Source: Toxotes chatareus (lineage: Eukaryota; Chordata; Actinopteri; Toxotidae). Taken from it: a stretch of DNA of 64,000 bases. This document shows positions 12,801 through 27,800 of this stretch, piece by piece. Below the pieces are notes generated by a model, which saw nothing but the letters and a program-made list of their open reading frames with translations, had not been told where the DNA came from and did not search any database. Numbering within the stretch: position 1 is the stretch's first letter; each line of letters opens with the position of its first letter. A program made the translations under genes and the position numbers. The stretch lies in NCBI GenBank assembly GCA_016801885.1, contig CM028886.1:5287841-5351840 (forward strand). The letters run 5' to 3'.

Positions 12801-15800
12801 TCTGTCTATACTCCTAACTGCTGCCTGAGGTCATTGAACACTACACCATTAAATGTACCAACAGCTGAGACACGGAAGTACGGAGGGGCAGCCTCCTTTC
12901 CTCATTAACCAAAACTGTTTATATATATATAGTCAGTGTGGTACACCCAACATGCAACTTCTGACTAATCCCTTAAAGGGGAACTCCACAGATTTTAAAG
13001 TCTGTTAACAGATCTTAGATAGTACTACTTCATACGTCAAAGAAGTTGTATTTAGTCTTTTATGGATCCAGAGAGAACTGTGCCAAAGTGCAGGCCGGGT
13101 CTGAAGACCACATTTGAAAATAAAAATAAAAAATCTGGAGGTGTGGAGTCACGAAGAAGTGAGCTTACGAGACCTCTGTAGCCCACTTCTCATCTCTGCT
13201 TGAGCCTAGAGGGTTCAGGCTACATTAGCTACTACTAACATATAACACCAAAATCTGAGAGTCAGTGGTTCGAGCTGTATTGTGGGTAATGTATGCCCCA
13301 AGGCTTTGGCAAGAAAGAAGAATGCACGGAATAAAAAAGATGATACCCCTGGTTCTACTGTTCCGACTTTTTAAAGCTGTCCAACGTGAGGCCGACTCCA
13401 TTCCTCTTTTACAAGTCTCATGTTTTTAGTCTTGCTTTTATGAGGCCTGTATCCTTGCTTTTACTGAATCTGACCAAAAAATTCTTAGAATTTTATCGCG
13501 TCTTAAATCTCATTCTTATTGTTCCAGCCAGTTTAATTGTATTATTTCAGTGTTTTATTTGCCACCGTTTAACACATTTGTTTATATTTATTCAAATGCT
13601 GTATACAATTTACTGTAAAGCACTTTGAGCTGCACTGTATGTCTGAAATGTGCTATAAAAAATAAAGTTGTTATTATACAATGCATAAAGGACTGTACAA
13701 AATAAACACAAAAGACTTTATATATGAATGAATGAATGTACAATATGGAATAGTAGTAAAGCTACTGCTGTGTGTGTGCATGTGTGTGTATGCATGTGTC
13801 AACTGTCCATTCAGTCGATGCGTTTGCACCATTTAAACCCTCCTCCGTCCTTGATCAAGGAATCAGGACAGGGTGTTGCCATGGAGACCAAGCTCTATAA
13901 CAGTTGCCACAGCGATTAGAAGAAGAGCTGAGCTGAAGTGGTTGTTAAGAGCGACTGTGAAGAGAGTGAGAGGCATGGAGGCGCCTGGTAAACACACAGG
14001 AAAACAGCAGAGGGGTTAAGTTGAAAACCCCAGTATGTACTCCACCCCCAAGACCCCCCGCCATTAAAAAAAAAACTTCCCCAAAGTGAGTCAGCTCCAG
14101 AGAGCAGGAAATTACTCATTTCCTCTAAACACGTACATGTCAGATGGATATCTCTTTATTTGGTAAACAGTAGAAAACAAAAAACATAAAACAAACTCAA
14201 GCTCCTGTGGAGAAAGGCGATGAAACAGTAAATAAAACTCACCTCTGCCACGTTGGAGGGCAAGTCATTTTCAACTCAGCAGGTTTTAACTAGGCTAACA
14301 CCAAGCCTGTCACATTGCAACAAGCCAATCTAAAGAGCTGGCAGCCAACTTGGTGAAGGACATGTCGCCTACATGCATACAGGTCACCTGTCCCTCGCCG
14401 GCCATGCTGACCTGGAATTTCTACCTCTTCTGGGTTCACTCAAGCCTTGGCAACAGATAATTTCCTTAAATGCCTAAAAAAAAGAACCGGCTCTCTACGG
14501 ACCACCGCGGCGTGCAGGATTGATTAGTGGCACACTCTGTCCACGCACAAGTATGTCACCCCTCCAGGGAGGTATGGGCCAGTAAACAACCACAGAATTG
14601 GTCTTGGTGCCTGAGGCAAATCAACAGTAATAGGTTTTCACAGCAAACTAGAATATGGGCAGCAGGAGTTAGAGTGTAGGTTGTGGTTTGTGTGACGTGA
14701 GCTCAATCTTCTTCATTTAGCAGAATGATGTAAAATCAAACTCTTGGCTTAGCTGGTAGGGTTAGCCCGGAGGCTTTCACATAATGAGGCCTGGGGGGAG
14801 AGATGTGAAGCAGAGATACTGCGGGAGGTAATAGGGAAGGGTCCATGTCAGTAAAAACAACAGCAAGTCACTGTTTTTAGTTTGGCCTGTTGATTTATCC
14901 CGCATACCAACACAGTCAGCAGTTGGAGCTGCAGCGCAGGTTGTGATACACAGCTTATGGAGGCCATTAAGATACTTTAAAACCCTTAGCGCCCATCAGA
15001 GGGGAAGCAGAACAATTTGCTTCAAACTCACACTCCTTCTCAGTCATAACACAGTCGAATCTTAACACGCAGACATGAAACACATTTGTAGATTCTGTGT
15101 CTGACTCACACTTTCAGACGATATGGACATTATTTCCAATGTCCATTGCGATTAAATACCCATGAATCCACTTAGAAATCATAAAAAAAAAGGATGGACA
15201 TTCCAGTTCAAGTTGTAGCCAAGTTGCAGCTAATTCGCTGAGGGAGGAGGAGGGGGTGGCCAGTGTCAGGCTTTTAAAACCCCTGGGTTATCCAGTCAAA
15301 CTTAGCTGCTGCCCTGTTTGATTACTGTGCATTTTCCACGCCGACATTTTAACACAAGTCGGACAGTGAGTGTACAGGCAGCTCATTTTGGGGCGAGCGT
15401 CAGCATCCAAATAGCTAGCTTCACCTAAACTAGTGGTTAGAGAAAATCCGGCATGATTACATATCATTAAGACAGTAAGAAAGGCTAAATTAAGCCACAC
15501 AGAGGAGGTCTAATGTCAAAGCACAAAGATGTGACCCTGCTGAGTCACAGCATGGCAGACAGGACAAATACAGACACAGGAAGCTGAGCCAAGACAGTGT
15601 CATGAACTCCATCTTACCTATCCAAACATCATTTCCAAACCAGGAGAGGTTCTTCTGAGAGCTGTCATAGTAACCAATCTTCTTGTAACTACCTCCTGCA
15701 TGTTTGCGAAAGAAAGAGAGAGAAAAAAGGGAGATGCACCTTAATTAGTATTGCTCGTATAATTCAATTTGTCCCAGTTTTTTTGAGGGCGATTGTGATT

Positions 15801-18800
15801 TCAAGCAATACAACAAAACTCGACAGAGCAGATAAACATTTACATTCATACTAACACAATTTAGCAATTTTTCTGTGATTTCTGTGCTTTCATATTAATG
15901 GAATGTGTGACTACTAAAAAACAAAAGGTGAAAAGGTGCATAAAGAAGGACAAACAAAGAAGTACCAAGGGGAGAAGAAGGAGAAAAGGAAGAGGAAAAA
16001 AAAAAAAGGAGCTTATGTGGCAGTCTTGACCAGGAATACTGATGAGGTCCCACAGTGATTCAAGGATTCAAGTCAGGTCGTCTCATTGTGGATGTCAAAT
16101 TACCTCGACACCACAACAGGAAATATGAGACAGAATGCGAGGGGAAAGGGGCAGGATTATAAATTCTCATCTTTTAGAACGCCAAAGAGAACAGAGGTAG
16201 AAAATAATCCTCAACCTCATCTTATGCGGGGAAACTCGTTAAGTCACTGGTGACAAAAAGGATGCCATTTCCAGAAACAGTTTAAAACGCAGGCTTGTGC
16301 CCAATTAGAGCGAAGCCTTGAGTCAACACATTCCTGCATCAAGTCCAATCGCATACGCAATTATAGGACGTTGAGAGCAATCGCTGTGATGGCCGCAAAA
16401 CCCTCCCTAGGAAAGAGGCTTCGCTCTGAAATGAGCCGAGAGTAACAATCGATACATGACGAATACAGTCAGTAATGATTCTTTTTAATGAACGACTGAC
16501 ATTTACTGTTAAGACCAGATTCTGCAATTCAACATCTTTGGGGGACAGTGTGGGAATGTTTACCTTGCAGTTGTTCGATGAGAGTCATTGCCATCCTGGA
16601 ACCCTGGGCGTCAAACACCACCTGGCCCTGAGACACAGACGGGAGGAATTCAGTTTTCCTGCAATTTATTATCTCCTTCCTTAAAGGAATGGTTCAATAG
16701 TTTGACATTTTGATAAATCTACTTATTTGATTTCTTAGATGCGAAAACTGAGGCTACTTTCATCTGTATATGTTAAATATGGGTACACAGCCAGCAAAAC
16801 TGTACCGATCAGGTTAAAAGCTGAGGTCGGTAGTGGCGGCATTACTAAAAATGCTTTAAATAGGGCAAGAAACACGAGCAGTCAGACAATCGGACAAGAT
16901 TGCCATTTATATTTGGATGAGAAGGCAAATGGCCAGGCTGGATTACCAACCAGGCAAACTGCCCAGAGGCAATTACTAAAATACTAATCAGATTTGTTGA
17001 TGTCAATGGGGCCCCAAGAAGAATTTTTTACCCTGGAGCCCCAGAGGAGGTAAATCCAGCTAAACATTAATGTTCTTTGGAAAAATCCACCACAGTCTTC
17101 ACGTTTGTGAAGTGAGGTATTCTTACTGGCATTTTATGTGTGCTCGCTTTAGGTTTTTGTTTTTTTTTTTAATCTCAAAACATTAAATATTATGTATCTA
17201 TCAGAAAGATTTATACACTTCTGAAAATTTTAGTTAACTTCTACATCAATGACTTTGTGATATCACTTTTTTTTTTTCATTTGTACAGAGATTTGAAACA
17301 AATGTGCCTACAGAGTTGTTTTTATTACCTGTGCTTGTTTCCCCATCAATTTTCTCATCCTCTGCACTTACCGAAACGCCTTCAAAGGAGCTTGTGTTGA
17401 GGGCCCTGTAGATCTCGGAGGTGATGTCATGGTTGTTATAATTGAAGTCCTCCAGACGTCGGCCCCTGGCCTTCAGTGGCGCGACAGTCTTATTGAGGGC
17501 AAGGGCCAGAGCCCACACTGCGTCGTAGGCAAGAGGAGCCTCCTGAAACCCGCCGGTCTCCTCGGGGTTCTTTCCTCCCAGGCGAGACATCAAGGCAACA
17601 AGAAACTCCTGCGATGTCTAAAAGAAACAAGACAGAAAGGACATCAAAGAGCAGTCCCTGGTCCAAAGATGCATTCATTTGTCTGTTAACTTAAACAGTG
17701 GTAAAGAGACAGTGAAGGAGAAGCAGTTTTTATCTGAAGGAATTTCAACCCTCAGATCCCCATAACTGACCTTTGTTCTTCATTTGGACTGTATGAATCA
17801 GCAACAGTCTGCCCACCCATTCAGTGGCGCCATGAGAATGGTGCATTTCAAACATCGATATGTCACTATTTCTAAATGCAAAGTTAGGATTAACTTTTCT
17901 CTCAAGGTCAAACCAGATTAGCATTTGTCGCAACCAAAGGGGGACTTGGGCCACAGGAGTTCTTGGGCAGACTCGAGGGCACTTGGCCCCGCCTGAGGAG
18001 CTATTGAGTGGTAAATGAGCCGACCAGAGGGGCACTTGGACCACTCAATTGACCCCATGTAAACAGTATGCTATTAGAACTGTACCGAATAAAACTATAC
18101 TGAATAAATGTTCAGGTAAACTGAAGAGCCATTTGGAATTAGAGATGTGCTATCTGCTGCAGTGAGACAGTTCTAAAGGAATGGTTTACAGATTATATAT
18201 CTTACAGAATATATTCGTTTGCTTTTCTTCCAAGAGCCAGGTGAGAAGACTGACACCAAAAAGCTGTGGTTTTACAGGAATCATGTGCTGTGCTATTTCA
18301 TAGCCCGGAGCAGTAACTGCTTGAACTCCCTGTAAAACCACCCAGTGTGGCCCTATCTACACTTTATGTACAGATGGAGCTTCATATCTATGTACAGACA
18401 TACATGGGATTGATCTGAATATTTCAAGTACCTCTTTGCAGATGTTGACACAATTTTAGCAAATTAGCAAAACTAGGGTGCTCTGTTTCTTTTATAGGGT
18501 GGCCAAGAAGAAGGGAAGAGGACCCAAATGCAGATACTCAGGCAGGTGGATTAATGACATATCAGTGACAAAAATAACCGGCTTACAGGCAAATGGAAAC
18601 TAGTCCATACAGCCAGGAACAAGAACTCAGGAAATCAAAACACATCTAAATAGAGAACAATAACTCGAGAAACTACAAACTTAAAGGAAACTAAGGAAGT
18701 TGTTTGAAAAAAGACAGAAACAAAACTCAAAAGAAACTCAGGAACTCTCACATGTAGAAAAAAAAAAACAGCAAAGGAGGTAAATCCATAAGAACACAGG

Positions 18801-21800
18801 AGCATACGCAGACAAACTGACCGTGAGACAGAAAAACACAGAGGCTTAAATACACAAGAGGCAAATGGGAAAAGGTGAAACAGATCAGGGCGGGGCAGAC
18901 AATCACAACAGAGGGGGGAAAAACCCCACAAAGACAGGAAGTAACACCACAACAGATAAACAAGGAGCATAACTACAAAATAAAAAAGGAAATTCAAAGA
19001 AGCCAAACAAGGGTCCACAAAAGAGTCTGTGAATTAAGTTTTGATTAAATCATTAAAAAATGCAGGATTAGGACATCTCATTCCAGAGATAAGATGAACA
19101 TTATACCAAAGTATAAAATAAGGTTGTTTACAACAGTTTTTATAACTAAAAACCAATAGACAATATCTCCCACTGAAAGCAGGAATAAATGTACAACAGG
19201 AGATTATTGCTACAAATCATCAAGGTGTCCCTGCGGATTCTCTGAGACCAATTAGACCTACACACCTCCAGTTCAGCTATGTCAAATTCATCTCATTGAA
19301 ATTCCACCTTGGCATTTGGCATTTAAATCTGCCACTATCTACTGAAAACTAGCTGACAATGTGCTATTGCAGACTCCGCAGTATTGGCACGCTAGTTTCA
19401 TCTGAGTCTTCTATCTAGAAGAAATATGCCAATTTCAAACTTGGAAATTGAATTTGAATAGATTGGGTATGTGCAGGAGTTGTGGCTGTAATTCTTATCA
19501 CCCGTTGAGCAGCACGTCAACAGCTAAATCAGCAGGTAGTGGCAGGTGCTGTATGAATATAAACAACAGCTGCTGATGAAGTGCGAGAGAGGAAAGGAGG
19601 GAAGGAGGGAAGGAGGGGTAGGTAAAAGGTGGGGGATGAGGAAATGTTAAAAGAGAAGGGAAAGGAGAGGTGGGTAAACAAGAAGAGTGAAAGGATGATC
19701 CACAACAGACCAGCAGAGTCAGAGAAGGTCAGACAATGGGAGAGACAGAGAGGGGAAGACACAGTTTAAGAGGATTAGAGAAGGTGAAATGGGTGAAAGA
19801 GAAGCGGAGACGACTAGTGCCTGAGAAGCTAAACGTGGGTCTGCCAAATTATAAAGGAAGACATTCAAAAACAGTACAACACTGATAATTTAAACAAATA
19901 ATCCATGGCATTCTCCCATGAACAAATAATTATTATTCTGTCCTGTGTCAGAAGTTTAAGAAGCATAACATTGATTAAGGACATACGCAGCTCAGTGAAG
20001 CTATGACACTAAACACTTAAGTGTCTGGTCTTTGTAGGAAAAAACTGTCTCAGGAGGATCAATCCATTTCACATACATGGCAGAAGACAGTAGTTATTGA
20101 TACAGATAAGAAGAGCTGAATAGTTAAAAAAACGTAGCATTAAGCATATTGGGATGAACAGACAAAGAGCTCAAACTACATTAATGGAAAGTCCAAGAAG
20201 GAAGACAGTACAATACTATATGATTGACTGATAAGGGATCATCGGAAAATGCTATATAGAAACACTAGCAATTTAGAAAGGATCTAAAAATTGGAGGATT
20301 TTGCAATATTTCAGGGCTCAATATTATTTGATTTCTGCGAAATCTAGGAATTGGTCAGCTTATAATTTGCTTGTTAAAGAAGACTAATGTGCATTGAGAC
20401 AAAATGTGAAGTGGATTTTAGATGCAGCACAGTTGCATACAAAGTCAATGGAAAGATACAGTGCCACTGGAAGTGATGGGAATGTCATTAGTTTTGCAGC
20501 TTATAAACCAAAGTACAAATTGCACAAATTTAAATTTTCACCTCACGATGCCACTGTATAGAAAATCTTAAAGTTGTTGCAATTCTGATCCTGTGGGGGG
20601 AACATGAAAGTCAATATCAAATGTCAAGACTATACATACAATAGTTGTTGAGATATTTTACTAAAAACCAAAATGTCAACCTCATCCTGGCATTACAGGA
20701 AAAGTCAGAAGTCAGGAAAGTTGGGAAACTCTATATATGTTATGGTTGATTATGTTTTTTTTCCTCTTACTAGACTCTGGTACATAATCAGCATCACACT
20801 TTTTGGGTGTACGGAGACATAAAATACAGGTGAAATTGGTGTAAACCAAGCTGTTCCTTTTCCGAGTATCTGAATGTTTTTCACTTAAAATCAGTTAAAG
20901 GGGTTTACTATTGTTTGAAGAACTGCATTTCATGATGGATTAGTGCAATATGTTCTTTTCCAATTATTTTTACTTCCTGTGTTGATTTGTCCTCAGTTTT
21001 TATTGTATGTTATATTTGTGAAGTTCTGTGTGTATACGTCATTAGAAGCACTTGGACCTAAGTGCCTTAAGGATTTTTGCATTATGATGCACCTCTCACT
21101 CATTTCACTCCATAACATAAATGTGATTTTTATTAGTAGTAAATTGTACACCAGAAGCTCTTGTTCCAAGCTGGTCATGTTGCAGTTGCTTGTCACTAAT
21201 TAGCATCAGAGATTATTTAATATCTCTTTAATATAATTATTACAGTAATGGGAAAGAGGATGACATAACACAGTGTTTTATGTGTTCCCACCATATTGGA
21301 GACGCCGCGGACAGTCTCAGGATTCAGCATAACGATCTCAGTGGTCACGTGTCCCTCCACAGCCTCAGTCATGTTCTCCACTGTACAGTTGATAGCTGGG
21401 TCTTTGATCTTGAACCAGTTGTCTGCGTACCAGCCTATCAGGAACCACACATACTTCTTCCCATAGAGCTTCTCCTTGAACACCTGCAGCAGAGAGGGAG
21501 GGAGGCAGATACGGACGGTGGATGAAGGGAGGGCGAGAATGATAAATAAGCATGAGGTGAATTAGATGTGTTGAGCATGTTGTATCACTGCAAAACAAGG
21601 AAACTCATTCAGACATTCAAGCAGCTAATTACGGGGCTCAATTTCTGCTAATGCCGATTCAGGTTCAGCCTACTGGGATCAGTCAAGTGGGAAAAGGTAC
21701 TAACCTCACAAAACACCTTCCTGGCTTCAGTTTCATAGAAGAGACCCACAATGATCCTTGCATCCTGGCGCTGCGTCAAAACATGAAACCAAAACAAAGC

Positions 21801-24800
21801 ATTGCTTAGTTACATCAGCAGCAACAATATAACTTCACAACAGCACATCTTGATGTGGCAGTGCAGCGTTCCAAAGTTCCTGCTGCTTCGCAGGACGGCA
21901 CGTACTGCTGTTCAGGAGTTGCTAATTAGCATGGCGCATTAATTTCCTCTATCAAATCACCTCTATGCTAATGGTATCGTGTGCAGCTGTGAGCCAAAGG
22001 AGAGGGGGGAGAGAGAGAGACGACCAGCAGCTGAGGTGAATTTTTAATCAAAGCACCTTGAGGTTCTTGACAGCGACAGCAGGGTCGGTGAGGAAACTCT
22101 GGCGAACACTGATCTCGATGCCTGCCTCCTTCACCCTCTGCTCCAGATCGTCCAGAGTCTGCAAGATGAAAGGGGAGGACAGAGGGAGACAGACAGGGAG
22201 AGAGGAGGAAGAGAGGAAGTGGTTAGAGAGGAGGAAGAGAGGAAGTGGTTAGAGAGGCAGCTGAACAGAGAGACAGAGAGAGGTGACGGGTTGAGATTAT
22301 AGAGAAAGAGAAAAGAAAAGCAACAGAGTCCAAGGGGGAAAAAAAGAAACAAATAAAAAAATCTCAAGTGTATATGAGAAATGTCAGAAGGAGGATGGAC
22401 AGTGTGGAGATGTATGATAAACAAGAAAGGCAGCATGGGAGAGAAAAGATTTTTAGACAAAGAATGCAACTGAAAAGAATAAAAGAAGAATGTGAGAAGA
22501 GAGAGGAAAGAATGTGAGAGTGGGATCATTAACCTCCATTACAGGAACCAACCCAAGTGTCATGGTATCGACCGCTGTGCCTCAGAGAGATGTATTGCTT
22601 GATCAATATTTCTCACAACAAATATTCCAACAAATTACTTCAAAAATCCTCCATCAATCGCCAAGAGAGATTGCCTGGAGGTGTATTGCATAGCCTGAGA
22701 ACACACAACTGCTCTCATAAACAAACATACAGAGGCAGGCAGGCAATCAGGCAACCCACACCCACATCTTACAAAAAAAATGATAGGACATGGATAGGGT
22801 GATAAAAAAAAACAAGCGAGAGAGATAAAAGAAAAGGAAGAAGAGGAAAGATCTGGAGATAAAAAAAAAAAAAGATGGTGTAAAGTTGAGATGAAGGAGA
22901 TTAAAGGTACTGACTGAGGTAAAGACTTCGGTGGTCTGCTGGATGGTGGCGATCCGAGTCCACTTCCACTTCTGGAAGAGCTGCACCCTGGTGGGGTTGT
23001 GGAGGGTGGCCGATGGGTGCGTACGGAAGAAAGTGGGGAACCGCTGACGGTTGGATAAAGCCGGTGAGCTGGAGCCATAGGACAGCTGGGAAACACGAAA
23101 AAAGAGAAAAAGAAGGGGAAAACAGTGACTGGGGCAGAAAGGAGCAAAGGATATAGACATTTGGGGGGAAGGAAATAGAGAAAAATATACTTCTGAAGGT
23201 CCTCCCAGGCATCAGTAAACACACTTCAATCAACTGTATTAAAATCAGGACCCTCTTGTTCCTCCTCTGTACACAGAGTTCTTTGATGGCGACTGGTTCA
23301 AACGGCAAACAAGAGAAACGAAAGCCAGCAAAAAGACAGAGACCCAGAGAGACAATCCCTGTGCTCATTTTCATCCACATCCCCTCCCTCCCTCCCTCCT
23401 TTTAGCTTCCCTCCAGCTTATGAAGTGTATCAATAAACTCTGTATTTTCAATTAAAAGTAAAACATAATATAACACTGTATGCAGGATTTCCCATGCATA
23501 CACTGCCATGAAATTGTGATGACGCTTCTTACTATTACAAACAAAACAAATGATCTAATTATTATTGTTGTTGTTGATCATCTGTTTCTTTCATTTGGAG
23601 CTATACAATCTGAATTCTCAGGTACAATTCCCAGAAAAAAAAGAAAAAAAAAAACCTTGAGGTGGAGAGACAGACGGCTAAGATGTGTGTCCAAAGCAGC
23701 AGGGAAGAAGAGGGATGGTCGAAAATGCCAACAGAAACAGAGAGAAGGCTGTTCCTCTAACAATTAGTTTCACAGTGACAACTGGAGATAAAATCTTCGA
23801 CAGGTCTCCTTTAAAATGAGAAGCCTGGCGCTCAGGGAACCATTACAGATACATACAGCCTATCCTCTTCCCCAGCTCTCAACTCAGCCCCATTACCGAT
23901 AGCCTTTACCAGCCCTGGGGCGTTCACCGTTGGGCATTCCCAGCGGTGAACAGAGGGGCCTTGATAATAGATGTCAAGTGTCATGTACAATCTGGACTCC
24001 CCATAATAACAAATCCCTATGGGCACACTCAGGTAGACGAAGGCATCAGTACGACGGACGTGAAGCTACACAAAAAGTGACAGATGATCTGGGTGTGGAA
24101 GATCTGGGAAAACCATAGCAGTCGGTTTGGTGAACGACTCATGCTCAGTGATGAAAGTGATAGGTAGCGATCCCAAACATAGGCTCTACATAAGGTGACC
24201 TGTAAATTCTAGCAATAACCTGGGTTGCATGCGCATCAGTCACATGCTGCTCCAAAACCACAAGTAAATCCTCAACCCACACAGCAGCAAACTAGCATCA
24301 ATCCCATGAATAGAAATGTAACTTTGTTTACTGAACTAGGTTAAGAGTCTGCAGCCATACCAGTAGCTTATGAGGCTGGACACCAAAGTGCTTTGAGCTC
24401 AATGCTAACCTCGGCATGCTAACATGCTCGCAGTGACAATGCTAACATGCTGACGTTTAACTGCTAAACATCAACACAAACTCAGTTTAGCACATTAGCA
24501 TGCCAACATTTGCTATAGGCAGTGAACAAAAGCTAAAGCCGGGACTGATGGGAATGTCATTAGTTTAGCAGGTATTTGGTTATAAACCACAGTGATGGAC
24601 AAACTGAAATTTTAACTTGATGGTGGCGCCAGATGAAAAGTCACGGGATCACCATAGTTATCAGGATACCCTTGTCTAGGAACTAGGGCTGAACGATTTT
24701 TGGAAAAAAATCTAAGTGCGATTTTTCTGGCAGATATTGCGATTTCGATTTGATTCACCAGTTTGAATCAAAGTAATGATAAGATAAACAAAATTCAACA

Positions 24801-27800
24801 ATTACGTCTTTGGTGACCGTGTTAACAGTCATGTCCTTGGCAGTGTAGTGTGTTATGGCAGTCATTATCTCCCGGTGTCTCCGGCTGCTCTTATCATGCG
24901 CTGGGAAAAGATGCTTAAGTCACCGGACTTTTTCGTCATGAAAATGCAAATGCCCAAACGAATTTCCCCCACGGGGATTAATAAAGTATCTCTCTATCGT
25001 GATTTTTCAAGTGCCAGTATAAATTCGTTGTTTTTCCGCTGGATGTCGCAACTTTAGCGCGACAGGTTTCGCACAGTACCTGTTTCTGGTGCACGTCTGC
25101 AGCCTCAAACCCGAAATATTCGACGTGCTGTCATGTCACCATCTGCCGCTTATCTGGGTCCAAGCCCAGGTCGCGGGCGACTCCCACCCAGTCCACAATG
25201 CACCGAAGTCCTACATCACCTCCCACAGGTAGTGAGCCCATGGGAGGTGGTACCGTCCGGAGTGAGATTCAAACCCACGACCTTGAAAGAGTGAGTCCCG
25301 TGCTCTACCAACTGAGCTAAGTGGGCGGCTTTCTTGGGGATTAAATCCCGTAACTCCGCTTCTGGTCCAGCTGAAGCCATTTCAGAAAGCAGGTGGAGCA
25401 GGTTATACTGATTGGTTAGCGTGACCTGTCCACGACCATCATGCCGCTTCTGATTGGTGAGCTCGGCAGGTAGGGATCGGCATGCATGTGTAAAAAAGTT
25501 TACACAGCAGATCGTGGGTCAGTCAGGAGCACTGCAAAAACCGCAGCTTTGGCGATCACATGATCGCGTTGTCTGAAATCGCAGTTTCGATCAGAAAACG
25601 ATAAATCGTTCAGCCCTACTAGGAACCATAAATTCTGTAAACTCAGTTGTAAGCAGAGGTCAATATTTCAAACACACACACAAAACTAACATGGCTAGAT
25701 AGGCTACCACTAGAGCTAAGTGAGAAAAGATTTTTATAGTCTGTCCAATCTGTTTACTGAACAGTTTCATTTACACTGTGTCTAACAGAATGTAATGACT
25801 AAACTGAGGTTACACAAAATCTGAAAATTACCAAACTTAGAACTGCAAGCTTTTCCCCATGGCAACACTGAAATAAACCTTCACCACACAACATGAAAAG
25901 AGACAAAACTAAAACAGAGGAAAAAGCTGCTGTGGCAGAAATAGACAAATGTGGCAGCGCTCTGCAAAAGCCAGGCAAAGTTCCACATCGAGGCGTCCCA
26001 AAAACCACAAACAATATCTCTCAATTCTCAGTTCTCCTGTGGCCTTATAGTAACAGATCAATGCCCGACTATGGCTTACAGTGCTTTTTAAAATAGGAAA
26101 TGGAGGATCAAATTAAGAGCCCCTCCTTGATCAGCGTCCAGAAATGGAGGTTGCTTTTGCCTCCCCGGCACTCTGATGAGGCTGCTTGACATGCAAGGAG
26201 GCTCCTGCAGGCAGAACGCATACAGAAATAATTGAGTGTGGCGGTTAGGAGGTTGTGCCAGTGGTGGCGTGTAGTAAAGAGAGACAGATCCCTTTGTGAG
26301 TGGGGAGAATCGACTGCTCGAGTTGAGGGAGCGAGGCGGAAATGAAGAGTGGGAGAGAAAGACGGTAAAGATTGAAAGAGGGAGGGAAGGAAGGAAGGAA
26401 GGAAGAAAGGGGGAAAAAAGGCTGAAACAGAGCAGACCAGCTCCAGGCAGTGACAACAGATAGAGAAAAGAGGAAGGCATAGTCAAAAAGTGGAAAACAG
26501 TTTTTAATGATGAGGAAAGAAAGGGTGACAAAGAGAGAAAGACCAGAAACGAGAAAGAGGGGCAGATGCCAACCACTAGAACTGATTGTTCTTGATGACT
26601 AATCTCTGGATGAAACTTCAATTACAGGACAAAGCTAATAAGCAGGGCGCTGTGAGTGACAGAGAGGCAGATCAAGAGAAGGCAGAGAATGAGAAAAACA
26701 AAATAAGCTGACTGATGAAAGCATAAAAAACAGCAGCAGAGGACAATATCAGATCTCTTGCTGATTTATAGATCTAGCATGAATTTACAGTTGATAAATA
26801 ATAAGTAATACATGCATTACCACTGCAAGGTCCAATATTCTTCCAGCAAAAACAGAGCTGAAGATTTTGGTGTCAGTATCAAGGTTTCTCATCAGCTCAT
26901 ATCCCTCACCATGGTAGTCCAGAACAAAAGTGCAACAGAGACAAAGACATGGGACAAGAGGCAACACTGTCTTCTTAGCTGTTTGTATGATATCGAGCTC
27001 TTGTTCCCCACAGAGAATCAGTGTAGTTACTGAGTTACTTTGGACTAAGGAATCCCCCAAAATAAATTTTATCTCTATTATTTTTGTCTGGGATTTCTGA
27101 CTTTGAAATACAGTGGAGGTAAATCCACAGTGCTTGCTGTGAACTCTTGCCATTGAAGAAAGTTTCTACTGAAGAAACGACCCCTGTGACAGTGTGTTCT
27201 GTGGATTTTGCAGAGGAACAGGGACACTGGAAAGAGATGTTGTTGAATGTTGTTTTAAATGTCTTTTCTCAATGCTGTGAATCTCACAAACACTATTCCC
27301 TTCACCTCTACTCATTTGGAGTTGTGGTAGACAGAGATATCTCAAGATCTGAACCCAAATACCACCAAAACTATCTATTTTGCCTGTTTTTGTGTACATT
27401 TTTCCAAATCGGCACCATTAACAGAATGCTGAATTAGCTATTAGTAATTCCAGCTTGCAATGTGCCCATGGCTGTACCAACAACTATCACTGGATTCCTT
27501 TGATACTAAAGAAAACTTGATGATTAGTTAAGTTGTGGAGTTATAAAGTTATAGAGAGAATCTTTTTGTATGATTTCTAAAAAGATTTATGGGCATTAAT
27601 TTGTAATGGACATCAGGGCATATTGATATATATTGATATATTGGGGAAGTATTTGTCTGTATGTTCAGGTTTCATGCCCCACGCCTCTTTCCCCTTGGGC
27701 ATCCCCTTAACTAATATGAAAACCTGTGGGTTGAAATGACTGGAGACTGAAGCATGTCCTGAAGGTGTGTACTTGGGTATAAACTGTGTGAGACACTCAC

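Larger units (their letters stand above)
9734..15617. other. gabbr1 intron before the TM1 exon
   Basis: About 5.9 kb holding the repeats at 10030 and 12973 and the (TG)n at 11299. Nothing else could be assigned. Confidence 0.5.

Noticed and set aside
22131..22529. 132-codon minus-strand open frame
   Set aside because: Runs through the pyrimidine tract beside the exon at 22057-22158; only the exon part is coding, and in a different frame.
25262..25328. tRNA gene on the minus strand
   Set aside because: Box A is good, but the anticodon arm does not pair properly and a SINE body and tail follow. It is a SINE head.
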